Positions 9,498 through 17,212 of a stretch of DNA of 64,000 nucleotides are shown in pieces. The notes under the pieces are model-generated. The model was not told the origin of the DNA. It saw nothing but the letters and a program-made list of their open reading frames with translations, and did no database searches. Position 1 is the first letter of the stretch; each line of letters opens with the position of its first letter. The position numbers and the translations under genes were made by a program. The DNA is taken from NCBI RefSeq assembly GCF_003201975.1, contig NZ_QJJQ01000002.1:214723-278722 (forward strand), read 5' to 3'. This DNA is from Pseudogracilibacillus auburnensis. GTDB lineage: Bacteria > Bacillota > Bacilli > Bacillales > Amphibacillaceae.

Positions 9498-9926
9498 TTA
9501 CGCCATTAACTCCTTTCGTCTTTGATCCCTTAAACCAGATAATTTTGACTCTCGGAAAGAAATATTTCCTTCTATTGATGTGATTGATTGTTTGATAGAC
9601 TGAATTTCATTTTTCAATTGTTGTAAGATCGAATCTAGTTGTTTCTTTGAAATAGACTGGTAGCTAACTTCGATTTCTGATTCCTGAAATGATTCAAAAT
9701 CCCTTGCTAAACGTCCATGCCAAGTATGATTAGATAATCTCGGTGTGGTACAAAAATTTTTATATTGTTGAAATTCTGTTTGGCTACGTTGTAAATCGAT
9801 ATATGTTTTCTCCAAACGATCAAGGTTCATTCTTTGTTCATATAGCGTTCCATTTAACTCACGTATAGAGGCTTCCGTATTAAAAATTTGCATATTAATT
9901 AAAGATAATTTACTTATTTTTATCAT
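9498..9926 (-). CDS. LXG-associated helical protein, YwqH/DUF5082-like
   Basis: 142-residue soluble coiled-coil protein with the length and heptad-rich look of DUF5082 (YwqH) proteins, first gene of YwqHIJK-type operons. It contains a small W-H-G-R motif mid-sequence (about residue 69), reminiscent of the WXG turn. ATG 9926 has only a weak ribosome site (GGATGGG); a later ATG at residue 12 is possible. First gene of the four-gene LXG operon. Confidence 0.7.
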   Translation of the reverse strand: MIKISKLSLINMQIFNTEASIRELNGTLYEQRMNLDRLEKTYIDLQRSQTEFQQYKNFCTTPRLSNHTWHGRLARDFESFQESEIEVSYQSISKKQLDSILQQLKNEIQSIKQSITSIEGNISFRESKLSGLRDQRRKELMA

Positions 9927-9997
9927 CCCATCCGCTTCTTTTAAATATAAATTTCCTGTCTTTCCCCCAACTATTTTTGGGTTATTTACCCTTATGT

Positions 9998-10210
9998 TTA
10001 ATATAATTTCAACAACTTTTCTGCCTTATTTATTTCATCAAAAGAAAAAGTTAAACTTTCTTTTTTGTCTAATTCTTTTTTTGCTTGTTGCAGCACTCTT
10101 AGTTTAAATTGACCATACTGTTTATACTTATCTCCGACTCCTAACATTTGCTGAAGCAATATATGATAGCGATCTTCAGCTACTGAACATAAAATATTAC
10201 GATATGCTGC
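9998..10210 (-). pseudogene. Rep_3-type plasmid initiator, C-terminal fragment
   Basis: No start codon; 70 codons to TAA at 10000-9998. From about 10160 downward the translation reads L-Q-Q-M-L-G-V-G-D-K-Y-K-Q-Y-G-Q-F-K-L-R-V-L, then K-K-E-L-D-K-K and S-F-D-E-I. This is the pattern of the second winged-helix domain of RepB/Rep_3 replication initiators of Gram-positive plasmids. It lies just upstream of the LXG operon. Together with 12508-12804 and 12800-12919 it appears to be part of one broken rep gene. Confidence 0.6.
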
Positions 10211-10227
10211 TAGTAAAATAAGAGCTT

Positions 10228-10458
10228 TTGTTAGATAATTATAATTATAATATAAAAACAGAAGACATAAACAGATGGGAAAAATTCGGAATTAATTTAC
10301 TCAGTGAGGTGTTGGAAGAGGTAAATGGAAGAAATATTACGTACCCAAAAGCATATATTGAAAAAGTATTGGAAGAAAAATTTGAAAGTACTGGAAAACA
10401 AATAGAAAAAATTTGGGGCCAAAATAAAGAATACATACTAAAAAGTTTACAAATTTAA
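10228..10458 (+). CDS. Short ORF, possible fragment of a replication protein
   Basis: 76 residues from TTG 10228 with no ribosome site, closed by a stop immediately upstream. The text G-R-N-I-T-Y-P-K-A-Y-I-E-K-V-L-E loosely resembles the C-terminal helices of DnaD- or phage/plasmid-type replication proteins. It lies beside the Rep_3 fragment on the opposite strand. Likely a remnant; the function is uncertain. Confidence 0.3.
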   Translation: MLDNYNYNIKTEDINRWEKFGINLLSEVLEEVNGRNITYPKAYIEKVLEEKFESTGKQIEKIWGQNKEYILKSLQI

Positions 10459-10489
10459 GCCTTTAATTTTCCCTTTGCTTGATGACGAA

Positions 10490-10514
10490 AGAGGTTGCCT
10501 TAACGGCAACCTCT
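10490..10514. terminator. Perfect 10-bp hairpin
   Basis: AGAGGTTGCC (10490-10499) pairs with GGCAACCTCT (10505-10514) around TTAAC. A second small hairpin (GCCT/AGGC) follows. There is no strong T run, so it is an imperfect terminator; its position suits the 3' ends of 10228-10458 (+) and 10656-11510 (-). Confidence 0.5.
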
Positions 10515-10655
10515 AAGCCTTTAGGCAAATGAGCGCCTAGTTGGAGTAGTACCAGAAAAGCTGTCATCAAGTGCATATGCTATTTATACTGTTACTATCT
10601 TGTTAGTGTGCTGTTATTCCCGTTATGCAGAATCTGATGGCTTTTTCTTTATGAT

Positions 10656-11510
10656 TTATACGCCACATCCAACGCAACCACGTTTAATTCTTTCTGCTTT
10701 ACCTAAATATACATTTTTACCATTATAAACCGCATAGTCATATGATACTGTCTTACGATCAACCAAAGGAGATTTACCTCTTGTGTACATGTATAAATGA
10801 GATCTACCTACATTAGTTGGATATTGTGACGATGCAGCATAATTGTATGCCATTCCAACGGCTAAACTTCCCACCATACTACCAAAAGCTCCACCTATAA
10901 CCCCACCGAGGATCGTTCCTATAATACCGCCTAATGCACTCGCCGTATAGGTGTGAAAGTTTCTTTGTGCATTGACATTAACCCATTTAGTTGATTGCAG
11001 TTTCCAACTGCTCATTATCCCGACTTCACCAGATTCGATAGTTTCATTATTAAACGTCAAAGCTGTTTCACTGTCGTCTGAACTATCACTTATAGTAACT
11101 TCAATGTGATGTTCTTCTCCATTAATCAAGAAGTCATATTCGCCAATCCGCTCCACTACTTCAATTATTTCATCAGTAATGGCTACAAACGTGTCCTCAT
11201 TATCCGTACCTAATATTATATTCTTTTCACCATTATTAATACCTGCGTAAATAAGATTCTTCTCAAAGCTTTCTAATGACTTCTTGGCAATCTGTTTGTT
11301 TTCCTTAGATAACTCTTCGCTAGTATCGGCTGTTTTCAATTCGAGTGCTTCAAGATGATTTGTTATGTCCTGTTGTTCCGTTTTGCTTAAATTATTCATT
11401 GTTTCAGAGAGTCCATGCTCTGTCTGATTTGCAAATGCGGATGGGGTAATGTTGAATATCAACATTACGATTAATCCTAAAACAATAGGTTTTAAAAATC
11501 TTTTCTTCAT
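10656..11510 (-). CDS. Secreted glycine-rich protein, possible large bacteriocin
   Basis: 284 residues. A clear signal peptide covers 1-27 (cleavage after A-F-A, before N-Q-T). An acidic helical region (about 30-140) and a beta-rich region follow, then a hydrophobic glycine stretch at about 190-225 with several GxxxG spacings (G-G-I-I-G-T-I-L-G-G-V-I-G-G). The tyrosine/basic tail ends C-V-G-C-G-V. ATG 11510 follows AAGGAG. This order of parts resembles geobacillin-26-type secreted antimicrobial proteins, but I recall that family only loosely, so the call is tentative. It sits inside a plasmid-remnant region and is divergent from a small membrane protein. Confidence 0.6.
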   Translation of the reverse strand: MKKRFLKPIVLGLIVMLIFNITPSAFANQTEHGLSETMNNLSKTEQQDITNHLEALELKTADTSEELSKENKQIAKKSLESFEKNLIYAGINNGEKNIILGTDNEDTFVAITDEIIEVVERIGEYDFLINGEEHHIEVTISDSSDDSETALTFNNETIESGEVGIMSSWKLQSTKWVNVNAQRNFHTYTASALGGIIGTILGGVIGGAFGSMVGSLAVGMAYNYAASSQYPTNVGRSHLYMYTRGKSPLVDRKTVSYDYAVYNGKNVYLGKAERIKRGCVGCGV

Positions 11511-11685
11511 TTTTTACACTCCTTATATTATATATTTACCTGATTGAAACCTTTGACACCAGTTAAAAAATGAACTAATATCCCCCCTCTATTTTAAACA
11601 ATGTTTAGCTTCTGTAATGTAAATCTATCATTAAATTCAATAATTTGCAAACTATCATAGTATTCTGACATATCATAAAAATAAC

Positions 11686-11713
11686 TTGCAATTTTTTTGT
11701 GGTTTGTTATGAT
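11686..11713 (+). promoter_or_regulatory. Sigma-A-type promoter of the 66-residue membrane protein
   Basis: TTGCAA (11686-11691), 16-nt spacer, TATGAT (11708-11713), about 80 bases upstream of ATG 11796 on the same strand. Confidence 0.45.
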
Positions 11714-11795
11714 GTAAAAAAGTTCAAAAACAATCGAAATGGTGGGCTTTTCAAATAAAATGTCATTTTTCACATCGAAAGGAGGGTAAATCATT

Positions 11796-11996
11796 ATGCT
11801 ATTTAATAAAGAACATCCGTGGCGTTTTACTATAGGGGGTTGGGGAGGATTTGTTCTGGCAACTATTTTGCTCTTAATATTTGGTTCTGATATATATCCG
11901 ATACTTGGTTTTTTAACTGGAGCAATATTAGTGACTATTGGAAACGTTATTTATGTACTTTACACAAAGTGGAAGTCAAAGGAAGGGGAAAAATAA
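11796..11996 (+). CDS. Small two-helix membrane protein
   Basis: 66 residues starting at ATG 11796 behind a very strong AAAGGAGGG (11778-11786). A short basic/aromatic N-terminus is followed by two membrane helices (about 14-31 and 34-55) and a basic tail K-W-K-S-K-E-G-E-K. It is divergently transcribed from the secreted glycine-rich protein, with about 285 bp between their starts. Size, topology and neighbour suggest a bacteriocin immunity protein; this is inference only. Confidence 0.7.
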   Translation: MLFNKEHPWRFTIGGWGGFVLATILLLIFGSDIYPILGFLTGAILVTIGNVIYVLYTKWKSKEGEK

Positions 11997-12133
11997 AGCC
12001 TTTGTTTTCAGGTTAGTTTGTTTTAAATTAATGTAAACTTCTTCCGCCTGTATTTTAGTGGCAACAAATAGATGAAGTATGACAAACATGGGCTCTGCCT
12101 TTGAATTCACCCCAAATAATAGCACACACGAGA

Positions 12134-12446
12134 TCATAAAGTGACTAGTACTATAAACGGACGTAAATCGCGATTTTCTTTTGTTAAAGGGGCAGCGCCC
12201 AATGAGTTAATGGCTTCAGCATTAGCAACAAATTCCGCTCGTTGTTCTTTTGTCGTATTGGTAACACTGTATTTATTCAATTTTTCATACTCGGCTCCTT
12301 TTTAATACCAAGTGCCACCAGTCAACATTAGCATAATGCACATTCAAGCAATTTTCTTCTTTGTTCCGCTCAACCTTCACAATGTCCGTTAAAGTGTAGT
12401 TTTTACGCTGTTCCAATCCCGTGCTACTGGGTATGGATTGCATATG
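12134..12446 (-). pseudogene. Frameshifted coding remnant, family unknown
   Basis: The first piece runs from ATG 12443 in one frame (Y-T-L-T-D-I-V-K-V-E-R-N-K through D-W-W-H-L) and breaks at an A5 run near 12300. The second piece continues in the next frame (R-A-E-F-V-A-N-A-E-A-I-N-S-L-G) to TGA 12136-12134. Codon use and residue composition look coding in both, so this is a decayed gene of about 100 codons. I do not recognise it. Confidence 0.35.
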
Positions 12447-12507
12447 TTTCTAGTAAAACCTTGTATTCTTGGTTATTTAGATGTCTGGCTACTAGGTAGA
12501 TTTTTCA

Positions 12508-12804
12508 TTGTTTTTCCCTCGATTCATTTATTTTATCAATCAAATCGCTCAAATAAAAAATAATGAAGAAATAGGATGGTTTCCTTGGCTATCCGCTCTT
12601 AGATATAAGAATGATGTAATCTATCTCTCTTTTAACATACATATTAAAGAACTCATTTTTGAACTTAAAAATGGTTATACAAAATATGAGTTCAACTATA
12701 TTGGTAATATGAGAAGCCCCTACACTATAAGATTATTTGAACTAATTAAGCAATACGCCAAGATTGGTAAAAGAAGACTTAGAGTAGAAACATTAAATTT
12801 TTAA
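12508..12804 (+). pseudogene. Rep_3-type plasmid initiator, central fragment
   Basis: 98 codons on the plus strand. From about residue 20 the translation fits the end of the first winged helix and the linker of RepB/Rep_3 initiators: G-W-F-P-W-L-S-A-L, V-I-Y-L-S-F-N, Y-T-K-Y-E-F, and S-P-Y-T-I-R-L-F-E-L-I-K-Q-Y-A-K-I-G-K-R. It stops where the C-terminal domain should begin. Orientation is opposite to the N- and C-terminal fragments at 12800-12919 and 9998-10210. No ribosome site; not expected to be functional. Confidence 0.7.
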
Positions 12805-12919
12805 TTCTCTTTCTTGTTAATTCATCTGCAATTTGTTCAAATTGTTGGTGATATCTGTTACTTCTTATACCGGCAGCTTGCATAAATTCTGTAACAGTAA
12901 ATTTTACATCTAGAAACTC
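12800..12919 (-). pseudogene. Rep_3-type plasmid initiator, N-terminal fragment
   Basis: 40 open codons on the minus strand reading F-T-V-T-E-F-M-Q-A-A-G-I, then a helix ending D-E-L-T-R-K-R-I-K. This matches the first helix-turn-helix of RepB/Rep_3 proteins. It meets the plus-strand central fragment tail-to-tail in an AT-rich palindrome (about 12798-12806), as expected of an inversion breakpoint. Confidence 0.5.
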
Positions 12920-13128
12920 TCGTTAGAACTTTCTAATATTTCCATTAATATTGAATACCATTATAAGTCTATACCAAGATGATTTGATAACAAATGGTAA
13001 AAATGCAAGCAAATAATGCTTGATGACAAATTATTTTTTCATCATCTGTTTTGCTTCTCTTGTGGAATTTTAGTAGAATACGATTATATGTGTGTGGCAG
13101 CAGTAATACTAAAAAGGAGAGTTAGTAA

Positions 13129-13536
13129 ATGAGTAAGAATACAACAAATAATGAGCCAGTTTTCGAAACAAATCATCCATATGCTATTATTTCTGGGTGG
13201 TTAATTATTCCTGCGATTGCGACTGTGTTAACATTTATCGGATCGATTATTATGGTTACTTTTCAGAAACCATCTCAGCTTGAAGGTTTTGACTTATTTA
13301 TCTATTATACTGATTTATTATTTGTTCCTTTTTTATTAATCGTATTCTATACTTGGATCAAGCGTAAGAAAATTTTGCCGATATTAATGATTGTTTTCTT
13401 TCTATTAAATTCGGCTTGGAACTTAGTATATTTAGCGAATGGATATAATATTGATTTACTCAATTTAGGAATGAGCATTATTTGGATCATTTATTTTATT
13501 AAATCTAAACGTGTGAAAGCGACATTTACCGCTTAA
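13129..13536 (+). CDS. DUF2569 family membrane protein
   Basis: 135 residues with four membrane helices (about 19-40, 57-75, 82-102, 106-125). The G-W-L-I-I-P near the first helix and the overall size match DUF2569. ATG 13129 lies behind AAAGGAG (13112-13118). A terminator follows at 13546. Function of the family is unknown. It lies just right of the plasmid-remnant region. Confidence 0.75.
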   Translation: MSKNTTNNEPVFETNHPYAIISGWLIIPAIATVLTFIGSIIMVTFQKPSQLEGFDLFIYYTDLLFVPFLLIVFYTWIKRKKILPILMIVFFLLNSAWNLVYLANGYNIDLLNLGMSIIWIIYFIKSKRVKATFTA

Positions 13537-13545
13537 TTATGATCT

Positions 13546-13574
13546 GCCTTCTATTCCCCATTAAGAAGGCTTTT
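13546..13574 (+). terminator. Terminator of the DUF2569 gene
   Basis: GCCTTCT (13546-13552) pairs with AGAAGGC (13564-13570), followed by TTTTC. Confidence 0.65.
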
Positions 13575-13705
13575 CAATTCTCCCCTCCTAGTTTTCATTT
13601 TTACCACCTTTTAAAAAAACCACCATTTGCAATCTCCAAATGATAGATAAATTTTTTGTACTTGTAGAACTTCATATTTATCCTTGTCTTATAACAGATC
13701 TATAG

Positions 13706-13985
13706 TTTATGGCGAATCTCAGTGGTTTTATGGCGCTTCTTCCCGAGTATATGGCGAATCTCAGAGGTTTTATGGCGCTTCTTCCGGGTTATATGGCGGA
13801 TCTCGAGGGTTTTATGGCGCTTCTTCCGGGGTATATGGCGAATCTCGGGGGTTTTATGGCGCTTCTTCCGGGGTATATGGCGAATCTCCGGGGTTTTCTG
13901 GCGCTTCTTCCGGATTATACGGCGAATCTCGGGGGTTTTATGGCGCTTCTTCCGGGTTATATGGCGAATCTCTATTGGTAGAACT
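13706..13985. repeat. 42-bp tandem repeat built of two 21-bp halves
   Basis: GGCGAATCTC-type starts occur at 13711, 13753, 13795, 13837, 13879, 13921 and 13963, exactly 42 bp apart. Each unit is two related 21-mers, ATGGCGAATCTCGGGGGTTT(T) and ATGGCGCTTCTTCCGGGTTA(T). Because 42 is a multiple of 3, all three plus frames stay open and give artificial 7-residue repeats. There is no ribosome site and the repeat lies in a gene-free gap, so I treat it as an intergenic minisatellite. The same 21-bp family recurs inverted at 37811-37936. Confidence 0.9.
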
Positions 13986-14223
13986 CCTTTTATTGTTCAT
14001 CAACTATTCATATACAAGAAAAAAAGACCATACTTTGAAGTAAGGCCCCCATTAATTTACAACTTCCCCCAAAATCTCAATCGTTTATACTAGTAATAAA
14101 AAAAATGAAAAGGATCTATAAAAGATAAATGTATAAATCATTGAAAAACCTATCATCCCGCCTTATCCATTACACCATCTTTTTCTATTAACTCTCCGTT
14201 TATATTCCATACAGCATACTTTA

Positions 14224-14916
14224 CTACTCTCCCAACAACTCCCTCGTTTTATTTAAAATTTCTTCATCTTTTAGACGAAATTTAAATTCAACTCTACGTG
14301 ATGCGTCAGCGCTGTAATTTCCGTCCTCATCCGTTCGAAAGTCAGTAAATGATTTGCTGTTGACGGTTAATTTTTCTTCAAGTTCGGCTTGAATATGTTT
14401 GTACGGAAATTCATTGCTCATTATATATGATGCGACACTATATGCTCTATCTTGAGCGAGTTCAAGATTGTATAAATAATCCCCATCCCTGTCCGTATGC
14501 CCTTCGATAATAATTTCAGCAATATAATCTTCATAACCACTTTCGAGTAGTACATCTAAATATCTCGGTACGAATTCATCTAAAAAAGTATATGACTGCT
14601 TTTTTAGTGCCGCATCGTCATAAGCAAATAAAATTTCTGTATCAAAAATAATGGCCCCTGTTTTTTCATCGACTTCAATTCCGTAAGCTGAATCGGTAAA
14701 TTCTGTATGTAACTCTTTGACAAGTTCAGCACGCACCCCCATAATTTGGTCAAGTGTCCTCTTCATTTCTTCGATTTGAAGGGATTTGATGACCATCATG
14801 ATGATAAAAATTAACATAAAACAGAGTAAAATAGTTGTCAGCAAGTCCGTAAAAGATGGCCAAAAACGCCCTTCCTCTTCTTCTCCTTTAAATAGTTTTT
14901 GATATTTAGTATTCAT
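14224..14916 (-). CDS. ZorB/MotB-like OmpA-family stator subunit
   Basis: 230 residues from ATG 14916 (an upstream TTG at 14958 has no ribosome site). One N-terminal helix (about 20-45) begins P-S-F-T-D-L-L, whose Asp24 matches the proton-binding Asp of MotB and ZorB. A periplasmic-type OmpA/MotB domain follows, with I-I-I-E-G-H-T-D-R-D-G near 143-153, N-L-E-L-A-Q-D-R-A and a final S-R-R-V-E-F-K-F. The start overlaps the end of the ZorA-like gene by 11 bases. In Zorya anti-phage systems ZorA and ZorB form a proton-driven membrane motor; here no ZorC, ZorD or ZorE is adjacent. A role outside defence is possible. Confidence 0.82.
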   Translation of the reverse strand: MNTKYQKLFKGEEEEGRFWPSFTDLLTTILLCFMLIFIIMMVIKSLQIEEMKRTLDQIMGVRAELVKELHTEFTDSAYGIEVDEKTGAIIFDTEILFAYDDAALKKQSYTFLDEFVPRYLDVLLESGYEDYIAEIIIEGHTDRDGDYLYNLELAQDRAYSVASYIMSNEFPYKHIQAELEEKLTVNSKSFTDFRTDEDGNYSADASRRVEFKFRLKDEEILNKTRELLGE

Positions 14917-16717
14917 TTTGATCCAACCCTGTTCGTTTACTTGCTGCTTGTTGTCCAATCGATTCTACATGCCTATTCAGTGTCTGGGTTTCACGATTTA
15001 ACTCTTGCAATAATTGCTGAACTTGACGTGCATGATTTTGATTGGTTTCTTCTGATAGACGTCGCATTTCTGTTATTTCTCGTTTCAATCCGTCACTTGT
15101 GACATACATAGAATTTTCGATGTTGCGGATGACGGTATCTAGTTTTTGTCCCAGGGTGCCTTCAAGGCTTGAGACATAATTAGATAATGTTTCCTTTAGC
15201 ATCGCCACATTTGTTTCAAGTTGCTGGTCTCTTTGGATAAATGTTTGATTCACTTGTGTTACTGTCCGATTTATTTCATTCATTAGTTCATTATTTTTTG
15301 TTGCCATCTGTTCAAAACTTGTTGTTGCATCGTGCATATTTTTTTCAAAGTTTGCTGAGTCTGTTGCATGACTTTTCAAATGCTCGTTAAACGATTCATT
15401 AAATTGCTTTAATTCGCGGAAACGATCACCTAATAAACTTTTATATTCTGTTTGTGTTTTGTTAATGATATCTAATGCTTCAGGCAATGTTGTGATCGAA
15501 CTGCCGATTTTGTTCAAGCTCGTTGTCAGTTCACCTAAGTGATTCGTCATATTCGAGAGTTTTATTTGTAAATCGTCGCCAAAAATATCTCTTAATTGCC
15601 GTTCATGCTGTCCCATTATGTTCACTAAGTCTTCTGTTTTATTCGATATCCCATCGAGTGCATCGTGAACATCTTTTTGTTCATCTAATAAGGAAGAAGT
15701 AAAACTTTTTAGATCAGAAACAGATGTATCAAACTGTTCTAAACTATTTATTTGCGCTTGAGAAACATCTTGGATTTTTTCATACGTATGTTCAAAAACA
15801 TGTGCGATTCGTTCGTTTTTTCGTTCTGCTTGTTTAAAATAAGTAAATAAGGAAGCGAAATTTTTATTTAATTGGGTCGTCCCTTCACTAAATCCATCTG
15901 TAATTACTTTCATTTGCTGAAAAAGCTCTTGAAATGTTTCTAAATTTTCAGAGAGCCCATCATTAAATGCTGCTAAATCTTTCGCTGATTGCTGGAGCCC
16001 TGAAGTATAGTCTTTAAAGCCGTGAAACGCATCAACAATTCCTTCATTCGTCTGTTGTAAATGGATAATCCCCTCATGGATCTTTTCAGATACTCCAATC
16101 ATCCGGTTCATTCCATGTTGCTCTTCGCCTTCTAAATGAGATTCTAATCGTAACATTAAATCGGTAAGCATATATTCTGTATTGAAGATCCGAACGAGAA
16201 CGGTCATGATGAGGGAAAAGCCCATCCCGATAATGCTCGTATAAAATGCAACGTCAATACCAGAAAGCACACCAGCAACATTTTCCACTAGCTGTTCACT
16301 ACTTGCATTGATGCTTCCAAGGGAGATCGTCAGTCCAATAAATGTCCCAAGCACACCGAGCAAAATAAAGACGGATATCGTCATTTGTACTAATTTGATT
16401 GCACTTATGACAGGGAGTTGAAAAATACGCCAGCTTGATATTTTTTCTTGAACGAATGTTTCTACTTTCATCGCTTCATCTGTTTGGCGGTCATCAAATT
16501 CTCGCTTAAATGTTTGAAGTGGCTCGATATCAAAACGATTTGTTTCTTTGATATAATTACGTGTTCTTCTAATCTTGAAAAACAATGCTAAATGTGTGAA
16601 AAGTGTCACCAAAAAGAGGATAAACAAAGCCATGAAGATGACTTCAATAATCGGATTTTCTAGCATTGCTTCTGCCTTTTGTTCTGTAGTGATAAGTTCT
16701 AATAAGGCTTGTAACAT
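14906..16717 (-). CDS. ZorA-like MotA/TolQ/ExbB proton-channel protein with long coiled-coil tail
   Basis: 603 residues from ATG 16717, behind AGGAGG at ideal spacing. Helices lie at about 25-48, 112-140 and 152-180. The last two carry the MotA/TolQ/ExbB signature L-G-V-L-G-T-F-I-G-L-T and Y-T-S-I-I-G-M-G-F-S. From about 200 to the end there is a cytoplasmic, heptad-rich coiled coil of some 400 residues, the hallmark of ZorA rather than flagellar MotA (about 270 residues). It is followed by the overlapping ZorB-like gene. The ZorA tail in known systems transmits phage sensing to the effectors, none of which is found here. Confidence 0.82.
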   Translation of the reverse strand: MLQALLELITTEQKAEAMLENPIIEVIFMALFILFLVTLFTHLALFFKIRRTRNYIKETNRFDIEPLQTFKREFDDRQTDEAMKVETFVQEKISSWRIFQLPVISAIKLVQMTISVFILLGVLGTFIGLTISLGSINASSEQLVENVAGVLSGIDVAFYTSIIGMGFSLIMTVLVRIFNTEYMLTDLMLRLESHLEGEEQHGMNRMIGVSEKIHEGIIHLQQTNEGIVDAFHGFKDYTSGLQQSAKDLAAFNDGLSENLETFQELFQQMKVITDGFSEGTTQLNKNFASLFTYFKQAERKNERIAHVFEHTYEKIQDVSQAQINSLEQFDTSVSDLKSFTSSLLDEQKDVHDALDGISNKTEDLVNIMGQHERQLRDIFGDDLQIKLSNMTNHLGELTTSLNKIGSSITTLPEALDIINKTQTEYKSLLGDRFRELKQFNESFNEHLKSHATDSANFEKNMHDATTSFEQMATKNNELMNEINRTVTQVNQTFIQRDQQLETNVAMLKETLSNYVSSLEGTLGQKLDTVIRNIENSMYVTSDGLKREITEMRRLSEETNQNHARQVQQLLQELNRETQTLNRHVESIGQQAASKRTGLDQNEY

Positions 16718-16875
16718 TATTTTTCCTCCTACAAAAATACTTCTTTCTTCATAAGTATTCGAGGCTTGGTCAAATCATGTTATAAACCTGATGTAATTTA
16801 AAAATCCACTAGCAGAAAATGGCATTGGTTACTTTTGATGCTTTTTTGAGGGATACTCGCCTGATAGAGCAGAAT

Positions 16876-17167
16876 GCAGGTCACTTCTTCCGCTTTTCCG
16901 ATAGTTCATACCCGAGGGAGATCGACGCAGGTCACTTCTTCCGCTTTTGCCGGGAGTTCATACCCGAGGGAGATCGACGCAGGTCACTTCTTCCGCTTTT
17001 GCCGGGAGTTCATACCCGAGGGAGATCGACGCAGGTCACTTCTTCCGCTTTTGCCGGGAGTTCATACCCGAGGGAGATCGACGCAGGTCACTTCTTCCGC
17101 TTTTGCCGGGAGTTCATACCCGAGGGAGATCGACGCAGGTCACTTCTTCCGCTTTTTTCGGGAGGTT
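16876..17167. repeat. 52-bp tandem repeat, about 5.6 copies
   Basis: Units starting GCAGGTCACTTCTTCCGC lie at 16876 (51 bp, diverged), 16927, 16979, 17031, 17083 and 17135 (partial). The middle copies are identical by eye. 52 is not a multiple of 3, so frames cycle and the open frames here are not genes. It fills the gap between the ZorA-like gene and the GPH symporter. There are no unique spacers, so it is not CRISPR. Confidence 0.92.
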
Positions 17168-17212
17168 CATACCAAAGTGAGCTTGGCACGAGTTATTTAT
17201 TTTGCTTTTCGT

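Noticed and set aside
11594-11794. 66-codon minus-strand frame
   Set aside because: It covers the promoter and ribosome site of the plus-strand membrane protein gene and has no ribosome site of its own.
13684-14093. Three overlapping plus-strand open frames of 90-123 codons
   Set aside because: They exist only because a 42-bp repeat is a multiple of three; no ribosome site, and all three frames are open at once.
14224-16717. Complete Zorya defence system
   Set aside because: Only ZorA- and ZorB-like genes are present; no helicase, nuclease or ZorC-like gene within reach.
16876-17167. CRISPR array
   Set aside because: Repeats are head-to-tail without unique spacers and no cas gene is nearby; the same holds for 13706-13985, 37768-37945 and 52640-52880.
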